A DNA stretch of 40,041 nucleotides from Lingula anatina. Lineage: Eukaryota > Brachiopoda > Lingulata > Lingulida > Lingulidae. The notes under the pieces were generated by a model. It saw nothing but the letters and a program-made list of their open reading frames with translations. It did no database searches and was not told the DNA's origin. The DNA lies in the NCBI RefSeq assembly GCF_001039355.2, contig NW_019775501.1:182271-222311 (forward strand), in the 5' to 3' direction. Position numbers and translations under genes: made by a program. Every line of letters begins with the position of its first letter. Within the stretch, counting starts at the first letter, position 1. Shown here piece after piece: positions 11,985 through 23,200 of the stretch.

Positions 11985-12206
11985 TTCCCACAAACACCAT
12001 CAGTCTAAGTGGATCAACCCAACCCCGGAGGGACTTTCGCTGAATGCAGTCAGTTTAACTGATGAACACGCCTCCTTCTTGCGTCAAGTACACACACTGG
12101 ACAATAGAAGTGTCACCCCTACTGAACCAATACTTTGGGGGAGATAAATGACTGTGGAATGATATACTCCTAATATCATTTTATTAACATCAAATTTCAC
12201 AAAAAA

Positions 12207-12261
<55 letters not shown>

Positions 12262-12525
12262 GAATAAAAAAATGTAGACCAGGCATTATAACTACTTAAG
12301 ATCTGCCTACTTTGATTATTGATTACTTGATTATTATTTGATTACTCTGATTCAAGGGGTGACACTTCTATCGTCCATTGTGTGTAGAATACGGAAAGGC
12401 TGGCGGTTATACGAGTATGTTGGAAACAAAAGCAGGCGCGTCATTCAGTTGAGCTGATTGCACTTAGCGAGAGTCCCCGCAGAGAGTCCCTCGCGACCAG
12501 TGGTGTCTATGGGTATGGGGTCTTA
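11975..12525. mobile_element. Palindromic TIR element, family 1, expanded by a microsatellite (551 bp)
   Basis: Outer arms TAAGACCCCATTCCCAC and (inverted) TAAGACCCCATACCCAT, then shared GCTGAATGCAGTCAG-like and GAAGTGTCACCCCT segments pairing 11975-12130 with 12355-12525. The middle holds unrelated sequence with an AAAT tract at 12205-12261. No clean target duplication was found. Same family as 5320-5557. Confidence 0.65.
12205..12261. repeat. AAAT microsatellite
   Basis: About 14 AAAT/TAAA units inside the family 1 element at 11975-12525. Confidence 0.95.
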
Positions 12526-12529
12526 TACG

Positions 12530-13470
12530 GGCTAAGATCAGCTTAATTCCTTAAGGAGTATTTACACTCATACAACTCAGCATCCCAAGACTACCGAATC
12601 TTAATTGTTTGGGGATAAGTCCAATGTCGTGTATAAAAAATTCAAAATGATTTATCACCAGTACTGAAACGCACGGCAGGACACCCTGCGTTGTGTAGGT
12701 ACCTTTCTGATATCAGGGGCTTCTAAAATAGTATACAAAATTAAAGTATCACAATAATTTTGTAACAGACGACTAGCGAACCCCGTGGTCTGAGAGTGTA
12801 GGTTTTTGGAGGTTGACCAAGGGTTTCTTACTACTACTAATAGTATAGGACTGTGGATTTAGAATGATCGCGAGCGTAATCCATGACTGGATTTTACAAA
12901 TCAACTCTCGTCGAAAGAAGGTCCCAATATTAAAACTGATAGATTGAGTCTATTTTAATTCAAGGCTGTCCGATTGAATTTAGGATGTTAATCCCACTGC
13001 TAAAAAAGTAAGGAAATGGTCCTTTTAATTTGGTGTATTTTCGATTGAAGTTAACCAAAAAGTCAGAGCCTTAGAGTACTAAAACTGAGTCTAAGTATTG
13101 AGAACGTTCCAAGTCTTGTTAACTAGCCTGGACAAATAAAAGCCTTAAGACCATTTTACATGCAGACGTCATGCGCTTCTGAATGTTATACCCTCTGAGA
13201 ATACTCTTTTTCGCCATTTGGAGACACGCTGTTCAGATTTGCCCCTTGAAAAACAGGGTGGCTCCGTCGGGGACGCTGAACAGATACCCATACCTTCAGG
13301 ATAGAGCCAGGGTGCAGGTAGGACAATCAATTTGCGTGTCAATAATTCCCCAGCGACACTTAACTGGATCAGCCATTTATCTCGATACTGATTGGAACCG
13401 TGTTGTGATTTAGATTCATCACCTACAGGCAGATACCGGGGAAGGGGGGGGGGAGGTAGCTGGGAACTCT
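12530..13470. other. No feature recognised
   Basis: Mixed-composition sequence between two family 1 elements; no open frame with coding character, no repeat seen apart from a G run at about 13443-13453. Confidence 0.5.
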
Positions 13471-13476
13471 CTCTTT

Positions 13477-13689
13477 GACCCCATTCCCAGAGATTAGATC
13501 GATCCAACTAGATCGACCTAACTCCCTGGGGATTCACGCTAAACAGCTGTCAGCCGAGCGGGCACGAAAGTTAATTACTCCCTTACAGCTTGTTATAGGC
13601 TGGACGGACATTTAGGCCGGATTATCTGACAGTAATCTAGTGAGACTCCTCACGGGGATAGATCGATCTAAAACTATGGGAATGCACCC
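13477..13689. mobile_element. Palindromic TIR element, family 1 (213 bp)
   Basis: Left end GACCCCATTCCCAGAGATTA, right end inverted GGGTGCATTCCCATAGTTTT, both followed by AGATCGATC. TTT flanks both sides (13474-13476, 13690-13692), though the right one runs into a CT microsatellite. Non-coding. Confidence 0.6.
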
Positions 13690-13729
13690 TTTCTCTCTCT
13701 CTCTCTCTTGCTCTCTCTCTCTCTCTCTC
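13690..13729. repeat. CT microsatellite
   Basis: Interrupted CT tract at the right edge of the family 1 element at 13477-13689. Confidence 0.9.
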
Positions 13730-14990
13730 GATTGCCAAAACTGGCGGGTTAAAAAGTGCTCGAAATCTCAAATATGGCACATCTATATTCAATTTCATGA
13801 CTGTCTTCATCCATCCCTCTCCGATTTGTCCTTGTCGGGTAGATTAGTGGTCTAGATATAATTCTTGCGACTGTGGCCATGACGTCCATTCTTACCACAA
13901 AGAGACGCATTAATATAGATAAGATGATAAATATGAAAGTATGGGAAAGGTCAACAAAATTTAGAAAATAAGAACCTGGCATTTAAGATCGTCTCGCTTT
14001 GCATGAGTATGGATTATCAACTACAAAATGTCAGGACCCAAAGTCTCATTTCTTCGTTGCTTTTCATTAATCTACACATGCGACTCATCGCAAATTTTTC
14101 TTTTTTTTTCCGAAGATAACAATCTCTGACGAAAACAGGAAAAATATCACCATTATTTCAGTTCGTCATCAATATAACGCTGACGATGAAGAGTTCAGCT
14201 CACGCTGGTTGTTATACTATCGGACATAGAGCGCATTCAGAACTGATGATCCGCGGACTAACTGATCCGACGATTAAATATGGCCGACCACACTTAAAAA
14301 CAAAAAAAAGGCACTCAGTAGATAAAAATTCGAATCAAAATTCTCTTTTTAAGTGTCCTGCCATTCAGAGTCTCCTTGAGCAATCTTTTCTGATATAGTT
14401 TGGTTTCTTAAAATATTTAGTTTGATAAATAAATATTTAAAAGTTTTATAATGCTCATTATAGCAGCCCTGATTTATCTGACTCCAAGAATTCTTCTTTT
14501 AAACATACAAAAAAACTTTCTTATGAACTTCAGTAATATAGAGATCCTTTTCTGAAATAAATTACGGAAATGTTTTTGGAATCATGTTTCTTTCAATGCA
14601 CGAATCACGTTAGAAAAGACCACAGGTAAAGCCAAAAACAATGTGATATTTCATTTAAGTAGTTATGACATATATCTTGGACATATAACGAAATCTTATC
14701 CACGCATAGATCAACAAAAATGTATGAAAACTGTTGAGGGGAAAAAGCGTAAAAATGTAAAGTTATATGGTGAAGACGATTACAGCAAAAGTGTCATTAA
14801 TTTTGACTTAGCAGATCATCGTCGCCAGCCATTAAAACAGATTTTTGTTAACACAAATCACTTGGCGCGGAGTTCGTACATAAAATAAGAACGCTGAATA
14901 TAGAAGTCACGTTATTAAAAGACGTCAGAGATTAACGTCAGATTTCCTTTACTGGAAATAAGAGAAAAACGAACATGATATTGAAAAGTT
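13730..14990. other. No gene recognised
   Basis: Contains the solo family 2 end (14229-14296). A plus-strand frame near 14643-14888 is open for 81 codons but starts at GTG and has no recognised domain. Confidence 0.45.
14229..14296. mobile_element. Solo end of a family 2 TIR element
   Basis: Starts GAGCGCATTCAGAACTGATG, then GATCCGCGGACTAACTGATC and ATATGGCCGACCACAC, matching the left arm of 19737-19982. No opposite end was found, so it is a fragment. Confidence 0.5.
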
Positions 14991-15035
14991 GTAGGAAGCT
15001 TGGACATAATAACGTTATTATGTCCAAGTAGGAAG
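14991..15035. repeat. Perfect 30-bp palindrome flanked by an 8-bp direct repeat
   Basis: The arms CTTGGACATAATAAC and GTTATTATGTCCAAG meet without a loop (14999-15028). GTAGGAAG stands at 14991-14998 and again at 15028-15035. The form is that of a very small insertion with a target duplication, or of a snap-back replication event. Confidence 0.85.
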
Positions 15036-15100
15036 TGAGTGATAAAATGGATGAAAGAAAAAAATACCCTGGGGTTCCCCTTCTTACAGATTATCTGGAT

Positions 15101-15103
<3 letters not shown>

Positions 15104-15149
<46 letters not shown>
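15104..15149. repeat. GT microsatellite
   Basis: About 23 GT units. Open frames over it (poly-His/Thr on the minus strand) are artefacts. Confidence 0.95.
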
Positions 15150-15150
<1 letters not shown>

Positions 15151-15322
15151 CATGAGAATCGCCCAAAACGTACATGTGAAGTATTGAAAACGAAGAAGTT
15201 GGGAAGCAGCGAATATCTGATGTTCACGAAAGGAAAAAAAGACGACAGTAGATGCGTTGTCTGAAGAGTGGACTCTGGGAGCCGCTCCACCCCCTCCTTC
15301 GAAGGTTAACCAAAGTAAACAG

Positions 15323-15323
15323 N
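15323..15323. other. Single n, contig joint
   Basis: Flanks (AAAGTAAACAG and TTTGAAAATTTTGG) do not visibly overlap each other. Like 2611 and 20555, probably a scaffold joint of unknown true size. Confidence 0.8.
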
Positions 15324-15549
15324 TTTGAAAATTTTGGCCCATTTGACCTTGAAGTAGAGGTCAAAGGTCAAATCCAAGGGTATATTTGAAATCTACACAT
15401 ATGACTTTTGGAAAGCCGTCTATAGAAATTTTTCCCATAACTCCTTCTGTAGGGTAGATAATTAGCATTTAATTTTGCCATTTTTAGACAAGGGTGCATT
15501 GCAATGAGTGCCACACCCAGACCCCAATACGGACAAAGCCCAAATTTTA

Positions 15550-15716
15550 CGTGGAACGAGTTGAGATTATAGGTGACCTAAATCCATTAGATGGGTATGG
15601 GGGCCCTTACCGTCTAGGAGGAGAAGCGGTAACGGTAGCCGTCCGGCGGAGCCGGCGGAACGATCCGGACGGGACCGAAACCATGTGTACCGCCAGCGCT
15701 AACGCTGGTGGTACAA
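15550..15716 (+). repeat. Interspersed repeat with 3' hairpin, copy 1
   Basis: Shares GTGACCTAAATCCA, then TCTAGGAGGAGAAGCGGTAACGGT and the closing hairpin with 37135-37330. Here the hairpin is GTACCGCCAGCG-CTAA-CGCTGGTGGTAC (15687-15714) with one G-T wobble. Coding capacity is not evident. SINE, MITE or Helitron-like tail are all possible. Confidence 0.6.
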
Positions 15717-15719
15717 TTA

Positions 15720-17213
15720 TGCTGTAGTTGCAGCGTTTGGTGCAAAGATCTACACCAATTTGAACATGACGCAAGGTTAAGTAAGTAGTTAATTGCAGCG
15801 ATTAGGACACGTGGATTAACGCTGTGGGAGTATTGAGAAACGCGAATAATTAATTTGAAGAAATGCTATTTGTCGATCTACCTGCGGGGTAGATGATGAA
15901 TTATTAAGGAATACTAAAACAACACATGTAGCAGATGTTAGCAGCACCTTTTTATTGCAATACTATCATCAATCTTTAAAAATATGCATCACAAGAATTT
16001 GTTAACCAATGCAGAAAAAAATACTGTTGCTTTCCCTGATCCATTGTTACTACTATAATGGCTTTTTTGATAAAAGTCTGGTCCATTTGCTCAATATAAT
16101 GTACATTTACTTAACAATTCATGATTCTTTCATGACAGCTACTTAACAACAGACAATGGTGAATATTTCAAGTTATCCATCAAATACCAGCCTCACATAA
16201 ACAAGACTCTCAAAAGAAATGATATAAAGTGAAATAAAAATGAGTGTTGGACTGTTTATCCATTTCTAATACTGCTTCCTTAAATTGATAAGCCATGTTA
16301 TTTTATCCTAGCTGGCTATAGCCTTTCTCTCTCATAATAATTTGAAAATGTCACAAAGTGAAATTTTTTATGCCTACATATCTAGCAAAGCTACTCATCT
16401 TTCCCAATCCAGACCTTAATAATAATCAGTTAAAGAACCTATTTTAATTGGTAAAATTTCCTTTTGAAGTGTTAGGAAGACATGGCATTTTAATCATCTG
16501 GCCAGATACTAAATTATTTAATAAGAAAAGATAAACAGGCAAGTAGCCGGAGTGGGTGGGAGGGAGGGGGGGGGGGTCAAACCACCCATTTTGATGGGAG
16601 AAAGTCCCTTCTGGTGAAACTTCATGGTAAAAAGGTTCACTTTTTTAAAAAGAGGAACCCTACTTTTGAAATTACTGGCTTTGGACCTGGTATAAATCAT
16701 TGTACCCAAGTGCAATGGTGGAGCAAGCAATGATTCATAGCTAAGCAAAATTTGCTGGTTGACAAAATTCCACTTTGGCTCTTTAACTTGAGACAAGGAA
16801 CACATCACCATTTTTGATGATATGATGTAAGAAATAGGCACATTTGCTGCTGTCTAGAAAAAAATATATATATCTGCGACAAAAATGTTCATCAACTACC
16901 CTTAAAGGAATGCAAAACCATTTTTTTTTTGAAAAATTAAATGCTATTTGATTTTTCTTTTATACATATATCTTAAGCCTTAAAATATATATCAATATTC
17001 TATTTATACTAAATACTGTTTTTGTGCTATTGTGCTTGGTGACAATCACATTCACGAAGGACTTTTGTATAATTACAGTATTCATGTAAGTCAATATTCC
17101 CTGTTCAAAAGTCATTAATTATTGTGCATATTAAATCAAAGGTTCATTCATTTATGGAAAAATGCTCTTTGGCACCATCTTGTACATGCTCCCTCTATTG
17201 ATCTGTTGCATGT
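15720..17213. other. Region downstream of HACL1; no gene recognised
   Basis: AT-rich; holds the degraded TIR element at 16544-16690 and presumably the HACL1 3' UTR next to 17213. No canonical AATAAA on the minus strand was found in the first 200 bp after the stop; variants such as TATAAA occur near 17004. Confidence 0.45.
16544..16690. mobile_element. Degraded relative of the CAGGCCCGTAGCCAG TIR element
   Basis: Shares the internal order poly-G, AAAGTCCCTTCTGG, TTCATGGTAAAAAGGTTCAC, AGAGGAACCC and TTTTGAAATTACTGGCT with 29600-29769. The ends have diverged and no target duplication is visible. Confidence 0.5.
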
Positions 17214-20200
17214 TCACAGTTTGGAGGATCGGGTGAGCCAGTTGAAATCCTGGAAATTAGATATAAAAAGAAAAAATAATTAAATTCTAAAAAGATGATT
17301 TTTGATACTTTTCATTATTAGTACATGTCATTTTCATCTGCATTATTGTTCATCTTCTTGCAAAAAAGTTGTCCTAAAAAAACAAAACATGAATTGAAGT
17401 AGCCAAAAATTATCTAATTAATGACCTCTTCCGTAAGCACTGGGGCTCAGCAAACCAAAATTGCCAAACTGTTTCAACACCTGACATCTTAACAGTGGCG
17501 CCCCCTATAAGTGGAGCTCTTTCCTCAGAAGCTATACCCCATACCCCAGATTTGCCTACTAAAATTTGCCACTGTTCAGAGGTAAACCACCTCACCTGTT
17601 GTTTTCTGGCAGCATCCCCCCTGATGATAACATTCACCAAGGACGGCTTCACTTTATCGTCCAGGCATTTCCTCAGAGACGTGGTGATTTCATCTGGAGT
17701 CATGGCAAGGTACCCTTCACCCCCCAGCGCTTTCATCATCTGATCATAGCGTACCATGGGAGATAAAGAGAATGGTGGACTCCTAAAATTAAAGCATGCG
17801 TGTTTATTTCTAGAGGGTTAGCAAATTATATATATTTTACTCTTTTTTATTTTCTCCTTAAATGTTTCTCACCTTTTCAAAATGTAAAAGAATTGTAATA
17901 AGACTGTTGTGATGTACCATAACTTGAAAAGCAGTTTTCTCCTTCAATTTAGATATAGAGATATATACAACTACCAGGCATAATGGCCATTCTAAGTATC
18001 CACATATATTGCCCATTTTGCCTCCTATTTTATAAATTGTTTGTAAATTGTACAAACATGTGGAGTGAAACAAGGCAAAAGCACAATTCTGTTCATGTTC
18101 CCTGGCTTCCTAGGTCCATCAGTTCTAGGGAATATTCACAGATAAATATAGATAATGTAATATTTACGCAATACAGGGGTCCTCCTCATTTGTCATGGAA
18201 GTCCATGTTTCTTTGTCTATGCCATGTCCAATGCCGCTGTTGTTGACGACAACAAAGACGATGGGCAGTTTGTATCTGTGGAGATAGGAAATAAAGGTTA
18301 TGTCAACAAAATTACAAGATTTATATTTTCAGCAATATGTTAACTTTTGTCTACATGTTTTTGGTTGGTCTACCCCTGCTTGAACAGTTTCCATTTCAGA
18401 ATTTTAACCTGTGGATTGTAATTTTTAGAGATAAATTTTCTTACATTGGAAAAATTTTCTCTAAGCAACATATTAAACAACTTTTGAACAAGATAACAAT
18501 TTGTTAACCAATAACAAATGATAAAAGTTCTATTCCTAACCTTACGACAGTTTCCATTTCCATTCCAGAAAACCCTATTGCACTGTCACCCTCAATGCAG
18601 ACGACACGCTTTCCAGGCTGGTGGTCTCGACAATAGAGGGCTGCAGCCAAGGCAAACCCAACCCCAACTCCCATCGTACCAAAAGTGCCAGCATCAAGTC
18701 TGAAATGCACATTTTTTAAAACAATTTTCTATATTAACATTTGTGCTTTCATCTTTATTACTTTTCCTAATTGAAATAGCATCAAGGAACTAAACTAAAT
18801 GCAAAAAAGCTACGTACATCTTGAATGAATATATATAGTTGTAATGAAAAACTCAATCTCATTTTTATACGCAAAATGAAAAACACAAAGAGTTAGCATT
18901 ATTCAGAGTTCGCATCTAATTTTTCAATAAAGTAGTATACGTTGTACAAAAACCACATATTCTGATACAAATTTCTGCTACCCACCCAATATCAAATATT
19001 TAAAAAGTCAGATTGCCATTTCAAAAATTTCTAGAATGTGACAAAAATCATGTCTCCAAACAAATAATTTACCTGTGCCTGGGAAAAGTGTTGGGTAACA
19101 TGGTTCTTCCTATGTCCATTGTGTTGGACCCTTCATTCACTATGATACAGTCCTTGGGGAGGAGAGCATTGATCTAAAACACAAAAATTTTAAATTTTCA
19201 CAGCCAGACATCATGTTTTAAATTATATATTCTGCATTTTGAATGTAAAATAAAATAAAATGGACAAATGCACAGTAATCATTTCATATTAATGCCAATG
19301 CCATGCCTGCATGGACAGATACATCTCCTTTGTTCTGCTTTATAAGTATATGTTCTCTCCCAATACATGGATGTTCATATACGTACATTATATATGGATT
19401 ACTGCTAATGGATCTAGTATATCAAAACTTATTACAGGCCCATAGTTAAAATCCTCAAAAATTTCACTCTATAGCTTATACACAACAACAAAATTTTGAC
19501 TTAATTTCTAAGGTGGATGTGAAAAAGCCAGCCTTAATTTCAGTCTATAACTTTTGACTTAATTTCTAAGGTGCTTCTGGGAAAGCCAGCCTTAATTTCA
19601 GTCTATAGCCTTTGGCTTAATTTCTAAGGTGGATGTGGGAAATCCAGCCCTGCTTACCCTGTCTAAAGCAGTGTAGTAATTCATAGGAATCTCTGTGTCC
19701 TGGATGAGTTTCTGAAAGAAAAGTATAAACATATAAGAGCGCATTCAGAATAGCTGACTTACAGATCCGCGGATCAAATATGGACGGCCCACTTTAATGC
19801 TCGTTGCATAATCCCCAAGGGGAATCTATTCAGTGCCTAATCGAGAATTAAACAGTAAGCATGTTTAATACGTTTCATGCTGAGGCCTTTGTCCAACAGT
19901 GGAACACTATAGGCTCTAAATGATGATGATGATGATGATGTTTAATACGTGGATCTGTTAGTCCGCTGTTCTGAATGCGCTCTAACATAAGCCATTATCC
20001 AGACATCTATCGATGCCTTTTTGAAGAATATTGGTTATTTTTTCCCTGTTCTCAACTATGAAAAAAATTTTTTTTCTATGAAAGGTGTGATTTAAATTCA
20101 ATTTTAATTGAAAGTATTATAAAATGAAGACCATGGCTTAAGGGAAATCGAAAACACACCATGTTTAGTTCACTGTGAATGTGTTTACTACATGTAGTAG

Positions 20201-23200
20201 ACAGGAATGCACAAACAACAAAGGATCCATCTTTGTTGAGCAAAAAATTTCCACAGGGATTCCACTGACTCCTTAAAACATTCATCATTAAAAAAAACAA
20301 CTTACATTGGAATTCTGTTTGTTCTGTTCAATCTTCTGTTTGAGGCTGGTCCACCATTCAGATTTGGGGTCAAATCTAAAACCACTGGGCAGCCTTTGCA
20401 GCTCTTCCAAAAACTGAAAAAAAAATATGAAAGATCCAGCAACACTTAATTTATATTGAGATGTATATTTTGAATAAAATTTGATGACACAGGGTGTACA
20501 TGTCAATTATTATTATTATTATTATTATTATTTTTTTTTTTTGGGGGGGGGGGGNCATCTTAACAGTGGCGCCCCCTATAAGTGGAGCTCTTTCCTCAGA
20601 AGCTATACCCCATACCCCAGATTTGCCTACTAAAATTTGCCACTGTTCAGAGGTAAACCACCTCACCTGTTGTTTTCTGGCAGCATCCCCCCTGATGATA
20701 ACATTCACCAAGGACGGCTTCACTTTATCGTCCAGGCATTTCCTCAGAGACGTGGTGATTTCATCCGGGGTCATGGCAAGGTACCCTTCACCCCCCAGCG
20801 CTTTCATCATCTGATCGTAGCGTACCATGGGAGATAAAGAGAATGGTGGACTCCTAGAATTAGTGCACGCATGTTTATTTCTAGAGGGTTAGTAAATTAT
20901 ATATATTTTACTCTTTTTTATTTTCTCCTTAAATGTTTCTCACCTTTTCAAAATGTAAAAGAATTGTAATAAGACTGTTGTGATGTACCATAACTTGAAA
21001 AGCAGTTTTCTCCTTCAATTTAGATATAGAGATATATACAACTACCAGGCATAATGGCCATTCTAAGTATCCACATATATTGCCCATTTTGCCTCCTATT
21101 TTATAAATTGTTTGTAAATTGTACAAACATGTGGAGTGAAACAAGGCAAAAGCACAATTCTGTTCATGTTCCCTGGCTTCCTAGGTCCATCAGTTCTAGG
21201 GAATATTCACAGATAAATATAGATAATGTAATATTTACGCAATACAGGGGTCCTCCTCATTTGTCATGGAAGTCCATGTTTCTTTGTCTATGCCATGTCC
21301 AATGCCGCTGTTGTTGACGACAACAAAGACGATGGGCAGTTTGTATCTGTGGAGATAGGAAATAAAGGTTATGTCAACAAAATTACAAGATTTATATTTT
21401 CAGCAATATGTTAACTTTTGTCTACATGGCAGCTAGGATTTTAAAATGTTTTTGGTTGGTCTACCCCTGCTTGAACAGTTTCCATTTCAGAATTTTAACC
21501 TGTGGATTGTAATTTTTAGAGATAAATTTTCTTACATTGGAAAAATTTTCTCTAAGCAACATATTAAACAACTTTTGAACAAGATAACAATTTGTTAACC
21601 AATAACAAATGATAAAAGTTCTATTCCTAACCTTACGACAGTTTCCATTTCCATTCCAGAAAACCCTATTGCACTGTCACCCTCAATGCAGACGACACGC
21701 TTTCCAGGCTGGTGGTCTCGACAATAGAGGGCTGCAGCCAAGGCAAACCCAACCCCAACTCCCATCGTACCAAAAGTGCCAGCATCAAGTCTGAAATACA
21801 CATTTTTTAAAACAATTTTCTGTATTAACATTTGTGCTTTCATCTTTATTACTTTTCCTAATTGAAATAGCATCAAGGAACTAAACTAAATGCAAAAAAG
21901 CTACATACATCTTGAATGAATATATATAGTTGTAATGAAAAACTCAATCTCATTTTTATACGCAAAATGAAAAACACAAAGAGTTAGCATTATTCAGAGT
22001 TCGCATCTAATTTTTCAATAAAGTAGTATACGTTGTACAAAAACCACATATTCTGATACAAATTTCTGCTACCCACCCAATATCAAATATTTAAAAAGTC
22101 AGAATGCCATTTCAAAAATTTCTAGAATGTGACAAAAATCATGTCTCCAAACAAATAATTTACCTGTGCCTGGGAAAAGTGTTGGGTAACATGGTTCTTC
22201 CTATGTCCATTGTGTTGGACCCTTCATTCACTATGATACAGTCCTTGGGGAGGAGAGCATTGATCTAAAACACAAAAATTTTTAATTTTCACAGCCAGAC
22301 ATCATGTTTTAAATTATATATGCTGCATTTTGAATGTAAAATAAAATAAAATGGACAAATGCACAGTAATCATTTCATATTAATGCCAATGCCATGCCTG
22401 CATAGACAGATACATCTCCTTTGTTCTGCTTTATAAGTATATGTTCTCTCCCAATACATGGATGTTCATATACGTACATTATATATGGATTACTGCTAAT
22501 GGATTTAGTATATCAAAACTTATTACAGGCCCATAGTTAAAATCCTCAAAAATTTCACTCTATAGCTTATACACAACAACAAAATTTTGACTTAATTTCT
22601 AAGGTGGATGTGAAAAAGCCAGCCTTAATTTCAGTCTATAACTTTTGACTTAATTTCTAAGGTGCTTCTGGGAAAGCCAGCCTTAATTTCAGTCTATAAC
22701 TTTTGACTTAATTTCTAAGGTGGATGTAGAAAAGCCAGCCGTGCTCACCCTGTCTAAAGCAGTGTAGTAATTCATAGGAATCTCTGTGTCCTGGATTAGT
22801 TTCTGAAAGAAAAGTATAAACATATAAGAGCACATTCAGAATAGCTGACTTACAGATCTGCGGATCAAATATGGACGGCCCACTTTAATGCCCGTTGCAT
22901 AATCCCCAAGGGGAATCTATTCAGTGCCTAATCGAGAATTAAACAGTAAGCATGTTTAATACGTTTCATGCTGAGGCCTTTGTCCAACAGTGGAACACTA
23001 TAGGCTCTAAATGATGATGATGATGATGATGATGTTTAATACGTGGATCTGTTAGTCCGCTGTTCTGAATGCGCTCTAACATAAGCCATTATCCAGACAT
23101 CTATCGATGCCTTTTTGAAGAATATTGGTTATTTTTGCCCTGTTCTCAACTATGAAAAAAATTTTTTTTTTCTATGAAAGGTGTGATTTAAATTCAATTT

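Larger units (their letters stand above)
17485..20554 (-). other. HACL1: Second copy of the HACL1 exon 12-17 block (probable alternative haplotype)
   Basis: This block repeats 20556-23641 almost base for base, introns and intronic repeats included. Its exons are 20306-20413, 19658-19711, 19073-19173, 18541-18699, 18168-18275 and 17596-17782, with the same lengths and splice phases as the other copy. Coding differences seen are silent (for example CTC/CTA Leu in exon 13); intronic differences are single bases and small indels, such as about 17 extra bases near 21427 only in the other copy. It ends in an ATT run, a T run, a G run and a single n at 20555, and the other copy ends in the same run next to the N gap. 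One copy is probably the second allele left in the scaffold. If real, the tandem exons would remain in frame (717 nt, 239 extra residues). Confidence 0.9.

Noticed and set aside
15084-15342. Three minus-strand frames with poly His-Thr
   Set aside because: They read through the GT microsatellite and, in one case, an n.
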